DNA of 64,000 bases. Origin: Tetradesmus obliquus. Lineage: Eukaryota > Chlorophyta > Chlorophyceae > Sphaeropleales > Scenedesmaceae. The stretch lies in NCBI GenBank assembly GCA_030272155.1, contig CP126199.1, positions 5,196,501-5,260,500 of the forward strand. Reading direction: 5' to 3'. The notes under the pieces were generated by a model. It was not told the DNA's origin. It did no database searches and was given only the letters and a program-made list of their open reading frames with translations. Made by a program: the position numbers and the translations under genes. Below, piece by piece: positions 45,782-58,900 of this stretch; position 1 is the stretch's first letter; each line of letters opens with the position of its first letter.

Positions 45782-48767
45782 ATGAACTGGAGCTCTTGCT
45801 CTCGACTGGCCTGCGTGATCGCGGCTGCGGTGTGGCTGTTGGCCCTGCCATCTTTGACAGATGCCCTTGACACATCCACTGTTTGCAATGGTGTGGCAGA
45901 CGTGGATGCCGGTTGGGGGCACACATGTGCTATTGCGAAGGACGCCACTGTGAGATGCTGGGGGGTAAACACTGAAGGACAGCTGGGTAACGGCGACAAT
46001 GCTATGATCTTGAGTTATCTGCCCGTGGTGGTAACAGCTGTTACCAGGCCTGCAGGCCTGACCAATGTGCTCAGCATTGCTGCCGGACACTCCCACACAT
46101 GTGCAGTGCTGGACGATGACACAGTACACTGCTGGGGCTTAAATGAGGCCGTCCAGCTGGGTGATGGCAACTCTGGCGACTCATCTGCAAACAGCAACGT
46201 GCCTGTGAAGGTGAATGGCACCGGCCTGAGCAATGTGCGTAGCATCGCCAGTGGACAGCAGCACACATGCGCAGTGTTCAAGAACGGCACTGCATGCTGC
46301 TGGGGCTGGAATGGATATGGCCAGCTGGGTGATGGCAGCACCATCAGCAGCAACGTGCCTGTGATGGTGTCAGGCTTGACCAATGTGCGCAGCATTGCCG
46401 CTGGAGAAAGGCACACATGCACAGTGCTGGACAACGACACTGCAACCTGCTGGGGGGCTCAACTACAACGGCCAGCTGGGGGACGGCAGCACCACCACGG
46501 CGGGATGTTTTTGCAAACCTGCGCCCGTGTTGGTGTCGGGCTTGAGCAATGTGCGCAGCATTGCTGTTGGTTCAGCGCACACGTGCGCCGTTCTGAACAA
46601 CAACGCCTCAACCTGTTGGGGTCAAAACGACCGCGGCCAGTTGGGTGATGGCAGCACCACCAACTCGGGCTGTTTATGCAAACCTGACCCTGTGTTGGTT
46701 TCCGGCTTGAGCAATGTGCGCAACCTTGCCACCGGGAGCTACCACACATGTGCAGTTCTGGAAAATGGGACTGCAAGCTGCTGGGGAGTCCATGATAACG
46801 GCCAGCTGGGTGATGACAGCACCGATGAGAGACATGCCCCGGTTGCGGTGTTGGGCTTGAGCAATGTGCACAGCATTGCCGGTGGGGAAACGCACACGTG
46901 CGCAGTTTTGGAGGATGGCACTGCCCGCTGCTGGGGAAACAATGCATACGGCCGGCTGGGCGATGGCAGCGATGTTGAAAGACACGCCCCTGTTGAGATG
47001 GCATGCCGTGAGTAACATCGATATTAGTTCCAGCTTGAAGGTGTTGTGTGTCAGGCAGCAACTTGCTTTGAAAGCAGTTTGCAAGCATCTGCCAGCAAAA
47101 TGCACGCATCCACATGCAGAGAGCACGGCCTGCTTCAATGCCAGCCGTAGGTGCAGCACATCAACTATGCAGCATCACAACCAACCTGGCTGCTGCAAAG
47201 CTGAGGGGCCACCTGTTCTGCCCTGATGCTCACTCTGCAGCGTGCACTGGCGAGCCCAGCAAGTTCAGTCCACCCTTGCCTCCAAACTCAGCCTGGTCCT
47301 GCACCGGCAGCACTGAAGGCAGCACGTGCGTGGCTGGTTGCAACCCTGGCTACACTGCTGCTGGTTCCACCAGCTGGATCTCCACCTGCACATTTGGTAT
47401 CTGGAACCAGCCTGCCGCAGATATGTTGGAAAACCCGCTGATCTGCATGCCCGATCGTGAGTGCCGTAAGAGATGATGAGCTTGCCTACCGGTTTTGTCT
47501 GTGCCGCCGGCGATGCATGACTGCAGCAGCTGCCTGTACAACTGTACATCGGCGGCTGTGGCCGCGGCAGAGCTTGTTCGCCACCCATGCTGCTGCGTTG
47601 ACTGTCATTGTTTTGATCGCACCTGGAGCAGCGGCTAGCATAAGGCTGCATCTCTGCAGTCTGGTTGAGTGCGCTTGGCTCCTGCTGCTCCTTTTGCAAC
47701 AGCAGAACAATTTTCGGTTATGCATGCTGTCAGCGAATGCTATACAGTGCATGTGCTGACGGTGCGCTCTGCACGTCCTGGAACTTAACAGCCTCTCTGC
47801 ACTGTTGTTGTGCTGTATCGTCTGCCATATGAATGCAGCTTGCTCTAAAACGGACCCTACTGATGAGAACAGCCTAGTTGTCCTGCCCAGCCTTGCTACC
47901 TGGGTCTGTACAGGCAAAGCGCACGGTGATGTGTGCACTGCAACATGCAGCGGCGGCTACCACAAGCACAGCGGCACATCCTGGCAGTCTACGTGCACCG
48001 CAGGTCACTGGCCTGCGCCTGCTGTCAGCACTTCTGGCGACACACCACTGGTGTGCGACCCAAATGGTAGGCATGTTAACAATGGCGGACACACCGTTTT
48101 GCCGACAGTTTTGTTGTGTGCTGAGGCCGCTGAAGATCCTGTGCCGGGTACTGCTTGTGTTAAACCAGCCGCAGCTGTATCAGCAACTTGCCGCTGTTTT
48201 GTCACCTTGTGGAAGGGCTTGTCAAGGCAGCAGGGCGGCTACGTTCTGAAGCGAGCAATGACTGCAGCAACCACCTTCAGCTTCAGTTGGTTAGTGATTT
48301 GTGCAGCAAAGTATTGTAGCGCTTGAGTACTAACAAACTGTTTTGGGGCGTGCCAAATAACCAGCGCGTGTGTGGCGAGTGTCTCTGCTGCAGGCTGCAC
48401 CGGCACTCCTGTAGACACAGCACCCGACATGCCTGCACTGTCCTCTTGGATCTGCCCCAGCCTCATACATGGCTCCAAGTGCAGGGCAAACTGCAACAGC
48501 GGCACCACTACCGCAGCAGGCACCTCCTGGGTGTCCACATGCAACCTGAGCAGCTGGGGCCAGCCAGAAATTGACACCGGTGGTACCGCAAAGTTGCTGT
48601 GTCAACCCTGTGAGTGTGTTGCTGCTGCGCAACTGCCGGAGATGCTGCTGTGGTGCCTGTAATTTGCTTAACCTGCAGCAGCTGTTGCCTGACTGTTGCA
48701 ATGCATGTTCGTATACCTTGCTTGTGTAAGAACAACCGACCCTTCAAAATGAGGATGCCTGACGAGG

Positions 48768-48800
<33 letters not shown>

Positions 48801-49014
48801 CAACACAGCGTGCTATGGCTCCCCAAGCAGCCCAAACATGCCGGCTGATGCTGCTTTCCTGTGCAGCAGCTTTGAACACGGAGCCAAGTGCAAGGCCTAC
48901 TGCAACGCCCAGTTCACTGTGGTGGGCAGGACCGTGATCGTGCATGATGCCACATGTGTGGCATGCTACTCTGCACAATGCACTCAGTATGCGTTGCAAC
49001 ACCTGCTGCACTGA
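45782..49014 (+). CDS. Secreted RCC1-propeller protein with C-terminal sushi-like modules (one frameshift)
   Basis: Exons: 45782-47007, 47241-47456, 47839-48066, 48394-48609, 48809-49014. The start is chosen because it gives a signal peptide (LACVIAAAVWLLALPSLTDA). Exon 1 encodes seven RCC1/BNR-type repeats, each with HTCAV, CWG and GQLGDG motifs, enough for a complete seven-bladed propeller. Exons 2-5 each encode one Cys-rich module resembling sushi/CCP domains (GSTCVAGCNPGYTAAG; GDVCTATCSGGY; GSKCRANCNSG; GAKCKAYCNAQ). Exons 2-4 are 216, 228 and 216 nt, all phase 1-1, as expected for shuffled modules. In exon 1 the frame shifts in a six-G run at 46452-46457; one G fewer would keep repeat 4 in frame. 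This is a sequencing error or a real lesion. The function is unknown: probably cell surface or wall. The 3' end may extend further. Confidence 0.8.
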
Positions 49015-49976
49015 CTGCTGTGCACTATGGTTTGTGTCTGTGGCCCCGTATGCAGGAATGCGAGGTTTCAGCGGCGCTGGGGCCCAGCGTGAGGTTAAAC
49101 CAGTATCTTTCCTGGAGTTCTCCTTGAGCTTTACGTTGCCGAGTTGTTCTGACACACCCTGCTGAATGCCGATGATTTTGTGCTTTACATGGTCACACTA
49201 CCTGCTGCAGCTGTCACAGCTGCACCAGTTGTACTGTATCGGGGCATTGCATGTCCCAGCTGTTCTGCGTGTGGGTACAGACCCACACCTCTCTTCTGCA
49301 CGTTTGTACATGGTGTGAACCAGGCTGTGGTGGTGCAGCTGGATCGTTGCTTCATGTCCAGCGGCAGCAGAACCGCTGTGCGGCTGAGTGTGCGATGGTT
49401 CCTGTTTTCGTTGGCGCTGCTGTTGGTGCCTCAGTGCTGTCTTGAGTTTTGAGTGTTTGGACGTGTTTTGGTTGCTATCCGGCAGAGCCTGTTCCTGCCA
49501 CTGAGCCTGTCGAGGTTGCCCATGCGCAATGCCCCAAAGAAATGTCACCCCTAGGCCATGTGCGCCACACCCACATACCAACACGTTCTGTTGTTATTGG
49601 CTTGTCATGCACGGCCCACGTTTTGTCACTTGGTGCTCATGGCCAACCCCTCATGTAACCACCCCCTCTGCTGTTAGCCGCCAGTTTACTCTTAGCCGCC
49701 TATTACACATCCGGGAACAATTGTCTTGCAAGAGTGGTGGCATTATGGCAAGGTCAGAGCAACGCGCCCTGCACACTTTGATGCAAGCGATTCATTCGCA
49801 CGGCTCTGCAGGCACAACTCACGATGAGTGTGCGCGTGCCACATACCAAGGTTACCCAATGTAGGGCCACAGGCCCGTCCTCGCGCGTGTAGCCCATGCT
49901 AGGTGCCCAGCAATGCTGCTGCCACGCTAGCGCTGACACAGCAGCGCTGCTACTTGGGGTGTGATATCAGCTGCTG
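49015..49976. other. Convergent intergenic region
   Basis: Lies between the 3' ends of the RCC1-sushi and UBP14 genes. 49868-49935 repeats the 3' end of UBP14 exon 18 (GGGCTACACGCGCGAGGACG on the minus strand). A further module of the RCC1-sushi gene could lie at 49056-49165 but shows no Cys framework. Confidence 0.5.
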
Positions 49977-52900
49977 TTACTGCGCCGGCCCATCCACGCG
50001 CGTGTACACGTACATGTAGCCCATGCTGAGGGGCGGGTGCTCGCTGGCCGCCACCTTCTCGTCGTTGAAGATCACCCATCGGCCATCCTGCAAGCACACA
50101 AGGGCAAGGACAACGATGGGATGCACAACCAGTCTATCATCACAGGGCATGTAGCACAGTACATCAACATGTGTTTGGGTTTGGTGCTGGGCGATGTGAG
50201 TGATGGCTGCTGCCTGCCACTGCTACCGCACATGATGAATGCATCGATGATCTGCTTGCATGTACCTGGATGCAACACCTTTACATACATGACCCCTCAA
50301 ACCTCCAACTAACCGCGCCGCACACACCTTCTTCACGTGTGCCACGTAGTGCCCGCAGGCCGTGTTGCTGCCCATGTGGCTCACGATGCCCAGCAGCTTG
50401 TAGTGCCCAGGGCCGTCCAGCAGCTGCGACCTGCAGCAGCAGCAGCAGCAGCAGCAGCAGCACCAGCAACGATAGGTAGCAGCCACGTCAGGAGCTGGAA
50501 CCGCTTGATCACAGCTTTAGGCACCCGCAATCCACCCTGTGATGCCCTCATTGCCTTGCCATCCTTCGCATGCTTCTGCTCAGCAACCAGCGGCAGCGCT
50601 GCTGCAATGCTGCAAGCACCCGGCCGCACCTGTTGCCAGCTGCTGCTGCGTCAGCGCCGCCGCCTGCTGCTGCTGCCGCTGCGCCGCCCTTCACTGCTGC
50701 CACTGCTGCTGCCAGGTCGTCCATGTGGCTGAAGAGCCAGTCCCCAGCCCTCTCCACGTTGCCGCCTGTGGCTGTGAGAGCCGCCTCTGCTGCATCTGCC
50801 TCAAAACCCATTGCTGCCAGCATCGACACCTGCATCAAGATGCAGCAGCAGCAGCAGCACGGCGAATGCTTATTAGTCAGGCCGGTGTCAAGTGTGAAAG
50901 TGCCGCCTCTGCTGCATCTGCCTCAAAGCCCATGGCTGCCAGCACGGACACCTGCAGTGTGTTGCAGCAGCAGCAGCAGCAGCAACACAGACTGATAAAG
51001 TACGCTGGTGTCAGATGTGAAAGCTGCCTAAAAACCCATCGCTGCCTTTGAATCAGACTGGTGTCAGATGTGCAAGTGCCGCCTCTGCTGCATCTGCCAC
51101 AAAGCCCATCGCTGCAAGCATGGACACCTGTAAGGTGGGGCAGCAGCAGCTGTTGTGGAAACGAAGAGGGGCATTTGCTGCAGTGGCGCGCTGCTGCTGT
51201 TGCCGATTAACCCAGGGGAGAGTGTTGCCGCCAACCACACACGTGGCGGTAGCATGCAACACCATTACACGTGCAATAATAATAGATACACACATGCATT
51301 TGACATGAACGTAGGATGCGGCACACGGCAACAGTCGTGGCGGCAACCACATGCTCCACCAGCACCATGCATGTTACAATGCACAGAACGCCCACCTTTT
51401 CAGGGTCATGCTGCTGCTGCGCGCCTGCTGCTGCTGCTGCTGCGGGTGGCGGCAGCGGGTCATTGAAGTCGGGGTCTTCCATGTGCGCAAACACCCACTC
51501 CATGGCCACCTCTGCATTGCTGTTGCCCGTGGCCACAGCTGCAACAACAAAAGGCCAGGGGCAGAGGTGAATCAGGTGGGCGTTGACAGCCATGCATGGG
51601 TAGATGTGGCATGAGACGTTGGCGCCTCAGCAGTTGGTGCTTGCAGTGCTAAACGCCGACCCCACACCAGCACGGAGACGTCATCCCAACAGTGCGCAGC
51701 AATGCATCACGGGCAGTCGTCGGCAATGCATCATGTAGGCGGCAGCCGTATTCCCCGTGACCAACAACCTGCTGCTGCCGGGAGCTACAGCCGCTGCATC
51801 GGCCTGTTTGACGGCCGCACATACGACGCATGAGGAGGCATGCAAGCCCAACAAACGCCGCAATTCTGCGCCAGCCTATACACAGGCAGCACTGAAAAGC
51901 ACTAACCGCAACAAGCCGTGCAAGCGACACATTGCCTCACCTGCCCGCTTGCTACCGTTTCCTGAAAAGCCCATGGTCACCAGCTGCGTCACTATCGCAG
52001 GATCAGGCTCTGGTGCTGCTGCTGCTGCTGGTGCCGCTGCACCGCCGCCTGCTGCTGCTGCTGCTGCTTCCTCTGGCTGCAGCTGCTCCGCTGGCTGCGG
52101 CCCGCTGCTGCGCAGCTGTTCAATGTGAAGCTCCTCAGGCATGGGAACTTCCACCTCGAGCTTCTTGGGGGTCCAGTCCTCTGTATGTTGTGAAGTTCAC
52201 GGCGAAGTTGCAAAGTTCACAGTGAAACTATGAAGGTCAAAGTGTGGTCAATGAAGATTTCAAAGTGCAGAGTGAGTACATGCAGTCAAAGTGGATATGG
52301 TGGCAATGCCTTGCTGTGTTTGTGGTGGGCGCTACCAGAGCCTGCCATTGTGACACATGTGGTGCTTGCGCAGCGGCATCAGCACCACAGTCGGGACACA
52401 CATACATACACACATACATAAACAGCTGCAGTGCTGCTGCTCACCCGCCACGTAGTAGCGCTTCAGCACCAGCACCAGCACTGGAGGGAAGCTGGCGAAG
52501 CGGCTGGTGCGGCTGGCGGTGCTCTTGCGGCCGCCCAGTGCAGCAGACGCATAGTCGTCAAGCACCTGTGCGGAAGCACGGCCATGAAACATCTTCATCA
52601 GCTGGTGCAGCTGGAGGCACTGCGCTGCTGCTGAACTTGTAGCTGCTGGCGCAGGCATGCAAATATTTGAGGCGCCGCCGCTCGCGACGCAGCTCGCAGA
52701 CGGCTGGTGACGGCGCTGAAGCTCACGAATCATACAATGGACAACAAGCCGTGCCAGCTGACAGCATTAGAATTAGAATGCACGGAATACAAGCTGCATA
52801 ACCATGTTGAAACTCAGAGACGTGCCCTACAGAAGCGTCTTACGTTATTCATGCACAGACAGCAGAAAGCATAAGCAGCAGCACACCAAGCTTGATCCTG

Positions 52901-55900
52901 CAGGCCTCACCTCAGCTGCTGTGAACTTGTTCAGGCATGCCTCAAAAGGCACCACAGGCAGCACAGGGGACTCCGCAGCTCCCGACTTGACGGCAGCAGC
53001 AGCAGCGGAAGCGGCAGCAGCAGCGCCTCCTCCGCCGCTGTCGCCTGGCAGCAGCACCACACTGGCTGCTGGGTCGCTGGTGGCATCTAGGCTGCTGTCT
53101 GCGCCAATGTATGCGCTCGCCTGCGGTGTAATGGGGCAAGAGAGTGAGTTCAGCAGAGCTAGTTAATGGTCCTACTCTACTCGACAGGTTCAGCGGAAAG
53201 AATGGTTGCGTCAACTTTTGTGACAGGGATGCAGTCTGGTGTGCTTGAGGGCGCAGTGACGCGTGTTTTCTGCAAACCATGCCCGCAAATGTATCAAGGG
53301 GCATAGCCCATGCAGTGCTGAAACAGCCAACACAACAGCAACCCACACACCTAGCATGTTGAAGTCATGCTGTACACCCTGGCCATGGAGACGCCACATG
53401 AGCCTCAGCACCTGGTTCAGTCAGCCAGACAGCAACACAGCGCTGTGCCATGCATGTCCTGCCTCGAGCCACTAGCTGCAGCAGGCTGAGCTGCAGCACG
53501 CGTGCATGCACGCTGTCCATCCAGATAACGCACCTGCTCCTCCTTGAGCCGCTGGCGCTTGGCCTCTCGCTCCTTGTAGGCTGCCACGGCCTCCTTGTTG
53601 GTGGCAGCCTCCAACGGGATGTGCAGCTCCAGGCTGGCAGCCATGGCGCGCCTGCAGCAGCACAGTCATGGCAAACACGATGCAGGGATAAGGTACATAA
53701 GAATGACAGGTGAGCTGGCAGGCACTCAGCCCTGTAGAAGGTGAGTATTGAAAGCAGGGCTTCTGCTGCAGCTCAGGCAGCTGCTGTGCTCTGATTTGAG
53801 AGAGGATAGTTACATGTGGGTCCTGGCACCATCCTAGATGGTATGAGCCCCAACAGGTTGAATGCAAGGTCTGAGACCAGAAAGGAGAGTGAGCACCGTG
53901 CACACAACACAATGCACACCCTTGAACACCAAATCTCTCATGGTGTATGGGCTGCTGTTTGTACTCGAGCTTTTGAAGAGTGCTGCTATGGAGCACTCTC
54001 ACACGCCCCTGCATTCTCAGGCAACATGCGGTTGAAAGCAGTCAGAGTGCTGCAGTCGCAGCAGCAGCAGCGCTCACCTGTAGCTGACTGCACTGCTGGT
54101 GAGGCACTGCCCCAGGCACGGAGGTCATGCAAGGCATGCAGTCAGACTAACTGTGTCCTGTCCAGCAGCTCACCTGTAGCTGACTGCGCTGCTGGTGAGG
54201 CATTGCGTGCGGTACTCCAGCTGGAAGCCAAACACAGAGGGGGTGAGCGCCTGCACACATCACATGGCACAACATAGGTTACAATTCATACGTCAGACAC
54301 ACGAGGCATCACAGCCTGCACAACGTGAAGCCAAATTTGAGGGCGTCAGCGCCTGCAAGTTATTGGCAAGAAGGCCACCAGCAGCCTCTGATGAACAGCT
54401 CGGCAGTGTCAGGCATCAATGCATGCACCAGATGGCAGCATATGATGTGCTGATAGCAGCTGCAGCATGATGCAGGGTGAGTTGCAGACGACATTGATGC
54501 ACGTGGGTATGCGGCACAGGTCAGTGCATGATGCTGCATGATACGATCAACCAGCTGCAGCACGAGGCGAGATGCATGATGCGTCACCAGCTGCCAGCTC
54601 ACCTGCTGCTCTCCTAGCCCGAGGCGCGCTGCTGCTGCATGCTCGCTCCTGCTGATCAGCTGCAGCAGGTGCGTCAGGTACTCAGCAGCATCCTGCAGCA
54701 GCAGCAGCAGCAGCAGCAGCACAAGCGTTGGTACGCAAGTTAGCAGCGCCAGGTCACATCGTGCTTTGCAGGCACTTGCAGCAGGACCACCAGCAGACAA
54801 ACACCAGCAGGCTCTCAGTAACACTGCATGGCACCACCGCAAATCATCTGGGTTACGGCAACAAGCTGCATGACACGCAGCAGCAGAGCCAGCCGCAGCA
54901 GAGCCAGAGCAAACACGCCGCTTGTCAGATTACAGCAGTAACAACCTCAAGCACGCCTCACCTGCTGCCTGCCAGAAGAGTACTCAGGGTGGCCCTTGCC
55001 CACAAGTGCCTTGAAGGCAGCAGGCTGCACCCAGCGAGGCTTTATTGGCACGCAGCAACACAGCCGGGCGCACGGACCCACCCCCTATAACAGCAGAACA
55101 GCAACAACCTCAGCATGCCTCACCTGCTGCCTGCCAGAAGAGAACTCGGGGTGGCCCTTGCCCACAAGTGCCTTGAAGGCAGCAGGCTGCACCCAGCGAC
55201 GCTTTACGTGGCACACAGCAAAACAGCCGGGCGCACGGACCCACCCCTATAACAGCAGAACAGCAACAACCCCACCACGCCTCACCTGCTGCCTGCCAGA
55301 AGAGAACTCGGGATGGCCCTTCCCAACCAGAGCCTTGAAAGCAGCAGGCCGCACACTGTTTGCCTCCTGCAGCTCACTGCCAGCAGCACCACCACCCAAG
55401 CTTGCTGCATCCTGAGGCTCGCCTGCTGCACCTGCTGCTGCAGCAGCAGCAGCTGCACCGGCTGCTGCATCCACAGCATCTGTCTCCATAGGATCGGACT
55501 CTGCTGCGGCTGCAGGTGCAGCAGCAGCAGCATCAGCAGCGGCTTTGGGCTTTGGTGGCGGCTTGCCTGTGCGGCCGCTGGTGAGAGCTAGGCCGACTTT
55601 GGCCATCTGTGTTGGCAGGTCGCCTGCTGCATCTGCTGGGGCGCTCTCAAAGATGGCTGGGGCAGCAGCCGCGTAGCGCTGCGCCACCTCTGGCAGCGAG
55701 AACAGCACCTGCATTCATGGCAGTCGACAATAAGACTGAGCAGCAAGGAAGCTGTTGATGATGCAGCTGTTGCTGAGGTTGCATAACACCAACTTGCAGT
55801 GAAAACGACTAGCACCTGGCAACCCTACGCACGCACCTGCAGCATGAAACCCCTACGCATGCACCTGCAGCACGCTGTTGATGTATGCATAGCCCAACTG

Positions 55901-58900
55901 CTCTGCAGCAGCCGCCACGCGCATTGCAGCACGCTGTGCATGTAGGAGCTGTTGCCCAGGCTGCTTCAACCACTTTACAAGCCAGCGTCAGACACATTAG
56001 CAGCTTGCCCCAGCCACGCACCTGCAGCACGCTGTTCATGTAGCAGCTGTTGCCCAGGTTGACGAGGCCCACGTGGCCCGGCCCTGCCAGCTGCGTCAGC
56101 TGGGCACCCGCCTCCGTCAGCGCAGAGAACTCGTAGGCCACGTTCATGTCAATCTCCAGCTCTGCCATGGTCTTGGCGGTCTTCTCCATCTACAGGTGAA
56201 GTGCAAAAACAATTGAGAATGAGGAGATGTAGCCACAGCACATATGTGGAAAGGCCACGATCATGTTGAGCTCCAGCTCTGCCATGGTCATATGTCAGCG
56301 CTTCTGATCTATTCATGCAAACATAATCACTTGCTTATGATCCGATGGCATCAACAAATGAGCACTCTCACCTGCATCATGTTGATGCCCCAGTGCGCCA
56401 GGTGTGCTGCCAGCTTTAGGTCCTGCACCACATCATCTTCATCAGGCGCGTAGCTGTACACGTCAGCACCGCTTGGCGTGATGTTGCCCAGCTTTACCAA
56501 CAAGAACACACGATATAACTCAAACATACAGCACCAGCATGTGGCATTTCGGCAGAGGGTACAGTGACATAAACAAAACAAACCAACTCTCGACGGAAAA
56601 AAACATTCCCACCTGCATCATGATTATGCTCCAGTGCGCCAGGTGTGCCGCCAGCTTTAGGTCCTGCACCATATCATCTTCATCGGGAGCGTAGATGCAC
56701 ACGTCAGCGCCTGAATGCGTGATGGTGCCCAGCTTGACCAATGATGTTTGAAATATATATACCCCCAAAGTTATACCCAAAACAAACAACACAAAAATGT
56801 GATGTTCATCTGCCAATGGTCATTGTTACAAGGACGAAAACAACATCAATCAACAGTTGACGGAAAACCACTCCCACCTGCATCATGTTGATGCCCCAGT
56901 GTGCCAGGTGTGCTGCCAGCTTTGAATCCTGCACCATGTCGTCCTCATCAGGCGCGTAGCTGTACACATCAGCGCCTGAAGGCGTGATGGTGCCCAGCTT
57001 GACCACCAGCGGGTACTTGCGCCCCGTGGCCTCAAAGTGGCGCAGCGCAGAGCCATTGCCGCCGCTGCCATCAGCAAACTGCAGCAAGGCACAGTGCAAT
57101 ACATAGAAGCCAGGTGCAAGTCAGGTGAGTGACAGGGGCCGGCACAGCATGGTATGTGTGGTGCTTGCCAGCGATGTGCCCCATGGACAGGTTGAGCCGC
57201 AGGTGGAATGCGCTGAAGGCGACACCTGAATTGCCATAACACCACAACAAACATAACGCAACATGTGCTGACCTGGCGGCCCGAGCCGATGTGTCCCGTG
57301 GACAGGTTGAGCCACAGGTTCTCTGTCACGCCTGTCTCATCGCAGCGCCAGTCAGCAGGGTTGGGGCTGATCTTGCGGCCGCTGTCCAGCTGGGGCAGGC
57401 CCTCGGCATACCTGGCAGCAGCAGCAGCAGCAGCAGCAGAAGCAGCAGCAGAAGAAGCAGTGGAAATGAGCAGGAACCGAGACGACACCAAACATTTTCT
57501 TCATGCAGCATTTTATCAAGCAAAGCATGCAGCCTCACCTGGCGCGCTGCTGCACACAGCTTAGCTGGACACAGGTGAGCTGCATGTAGCTGACTGCACT
57601 GTGCCGCTGGTAGCTTGTGCATATATGCATGCATGCACACCTGGCAGCAGCAGCAGCAGCTGCAGCAGCCAGCTCACCTGCTCACGCGGCGCTCCTCCTC
57701 CCAAGCAGACACCGCCTCCTGCTTGCTGGCGTCCTCGTGCGCCTGGCACACACAGCAGCACAAGTCACAAGTTCATCAGTCTGTGAACAGCGGTGCACAG
57801 CCAGCCGCACAATGCGCTTGCTGGCGTCCTCGTGCGCCTGGCGCACACAGCAGCACACGTTACAAGTTCATCAGACGCTGAACAAAAGTGCATACCCAGC
57901 CGCACAATGTGCTTGCTGGCGTCCTCGTGCGCCTGGCACTCACAGCAAATGAGTCACAAGTTAATCAACTCAGTACGCAATGAAACGTCAGACATAAGTT
58001 CAGAGTGGACCACCTACATGTTTTTGCAACCATGACTCACCTGGATTGCGTTGATGACGTTAATAACAAGCTCAGGCAAGTCAGCACACGGCAGATCCAC
58101 ACGCAGCCGCGGCTGGCCGGCCCCTTGCAGCACCACCAGAGCTGCGGTCTTGTCCAGCGTGTAATCTTTCTGTGGCTCAACCGCAAAGCCGCCCTCAGTG
58201 CCCAGCGCAAGTTTGGTGGGCTTTGAGGCGGCGTCTGCTGCTGCTGCCGCTGCCGCTGCTGCCAGCTCATCCTCTGGAATAGGTACCTGGGAGAGTTTGA
58301 GGTTTGTGTGCAGATGCAGGATACCGGCAAGGCAGTGGCAGAAGTGAGACAGATTGTGTGGCAGAAATTGGGGGGTTATCGGCGTGTGTGTGAGCGAGTA
58401 TGCTGTTATGTGTGCCCTGCAGGTGGAGTTACACTTTATCGCTCCACTGCAGCAGCGCTGCAGGCCGCATGGCTATTGCTGCTTCACGCGACCCTGCTGC
58501 TGCAGCGAGCCTGCTGCATGCCGTCTCCAGAACACCTTGCAGGAATCATTGCCGTGTTGGCTGTTTCCTGCCATGCATGACTGTCATGCTGCTTGCAGAA
58601 AACTCTGTGGTGCTGTTGCCACCTGCACACATTGCAGACCGCTGCAATAACAGCAGCTGCAGCACCCAGCCGGCCCATCAGTGTGCGCACCCGTTTCCAC
58701 AGCAGGTGTAGGTACAATGTACTGCCTGTCTTGCGCTGGTCAAGCTCCACATAATCCTCTCCAAAGCCCTTGCAGGAAAGCAGCAGTCGACAGGGACACA
58801 ACAACATTGGTCAAACCCCAGTCAAACTTCAGCAACCTAATCAACATTATGGCTGCTGCTGGGCGGGCCAGCGACTGTTGTGTACAGCAGCAGGAGCAGC

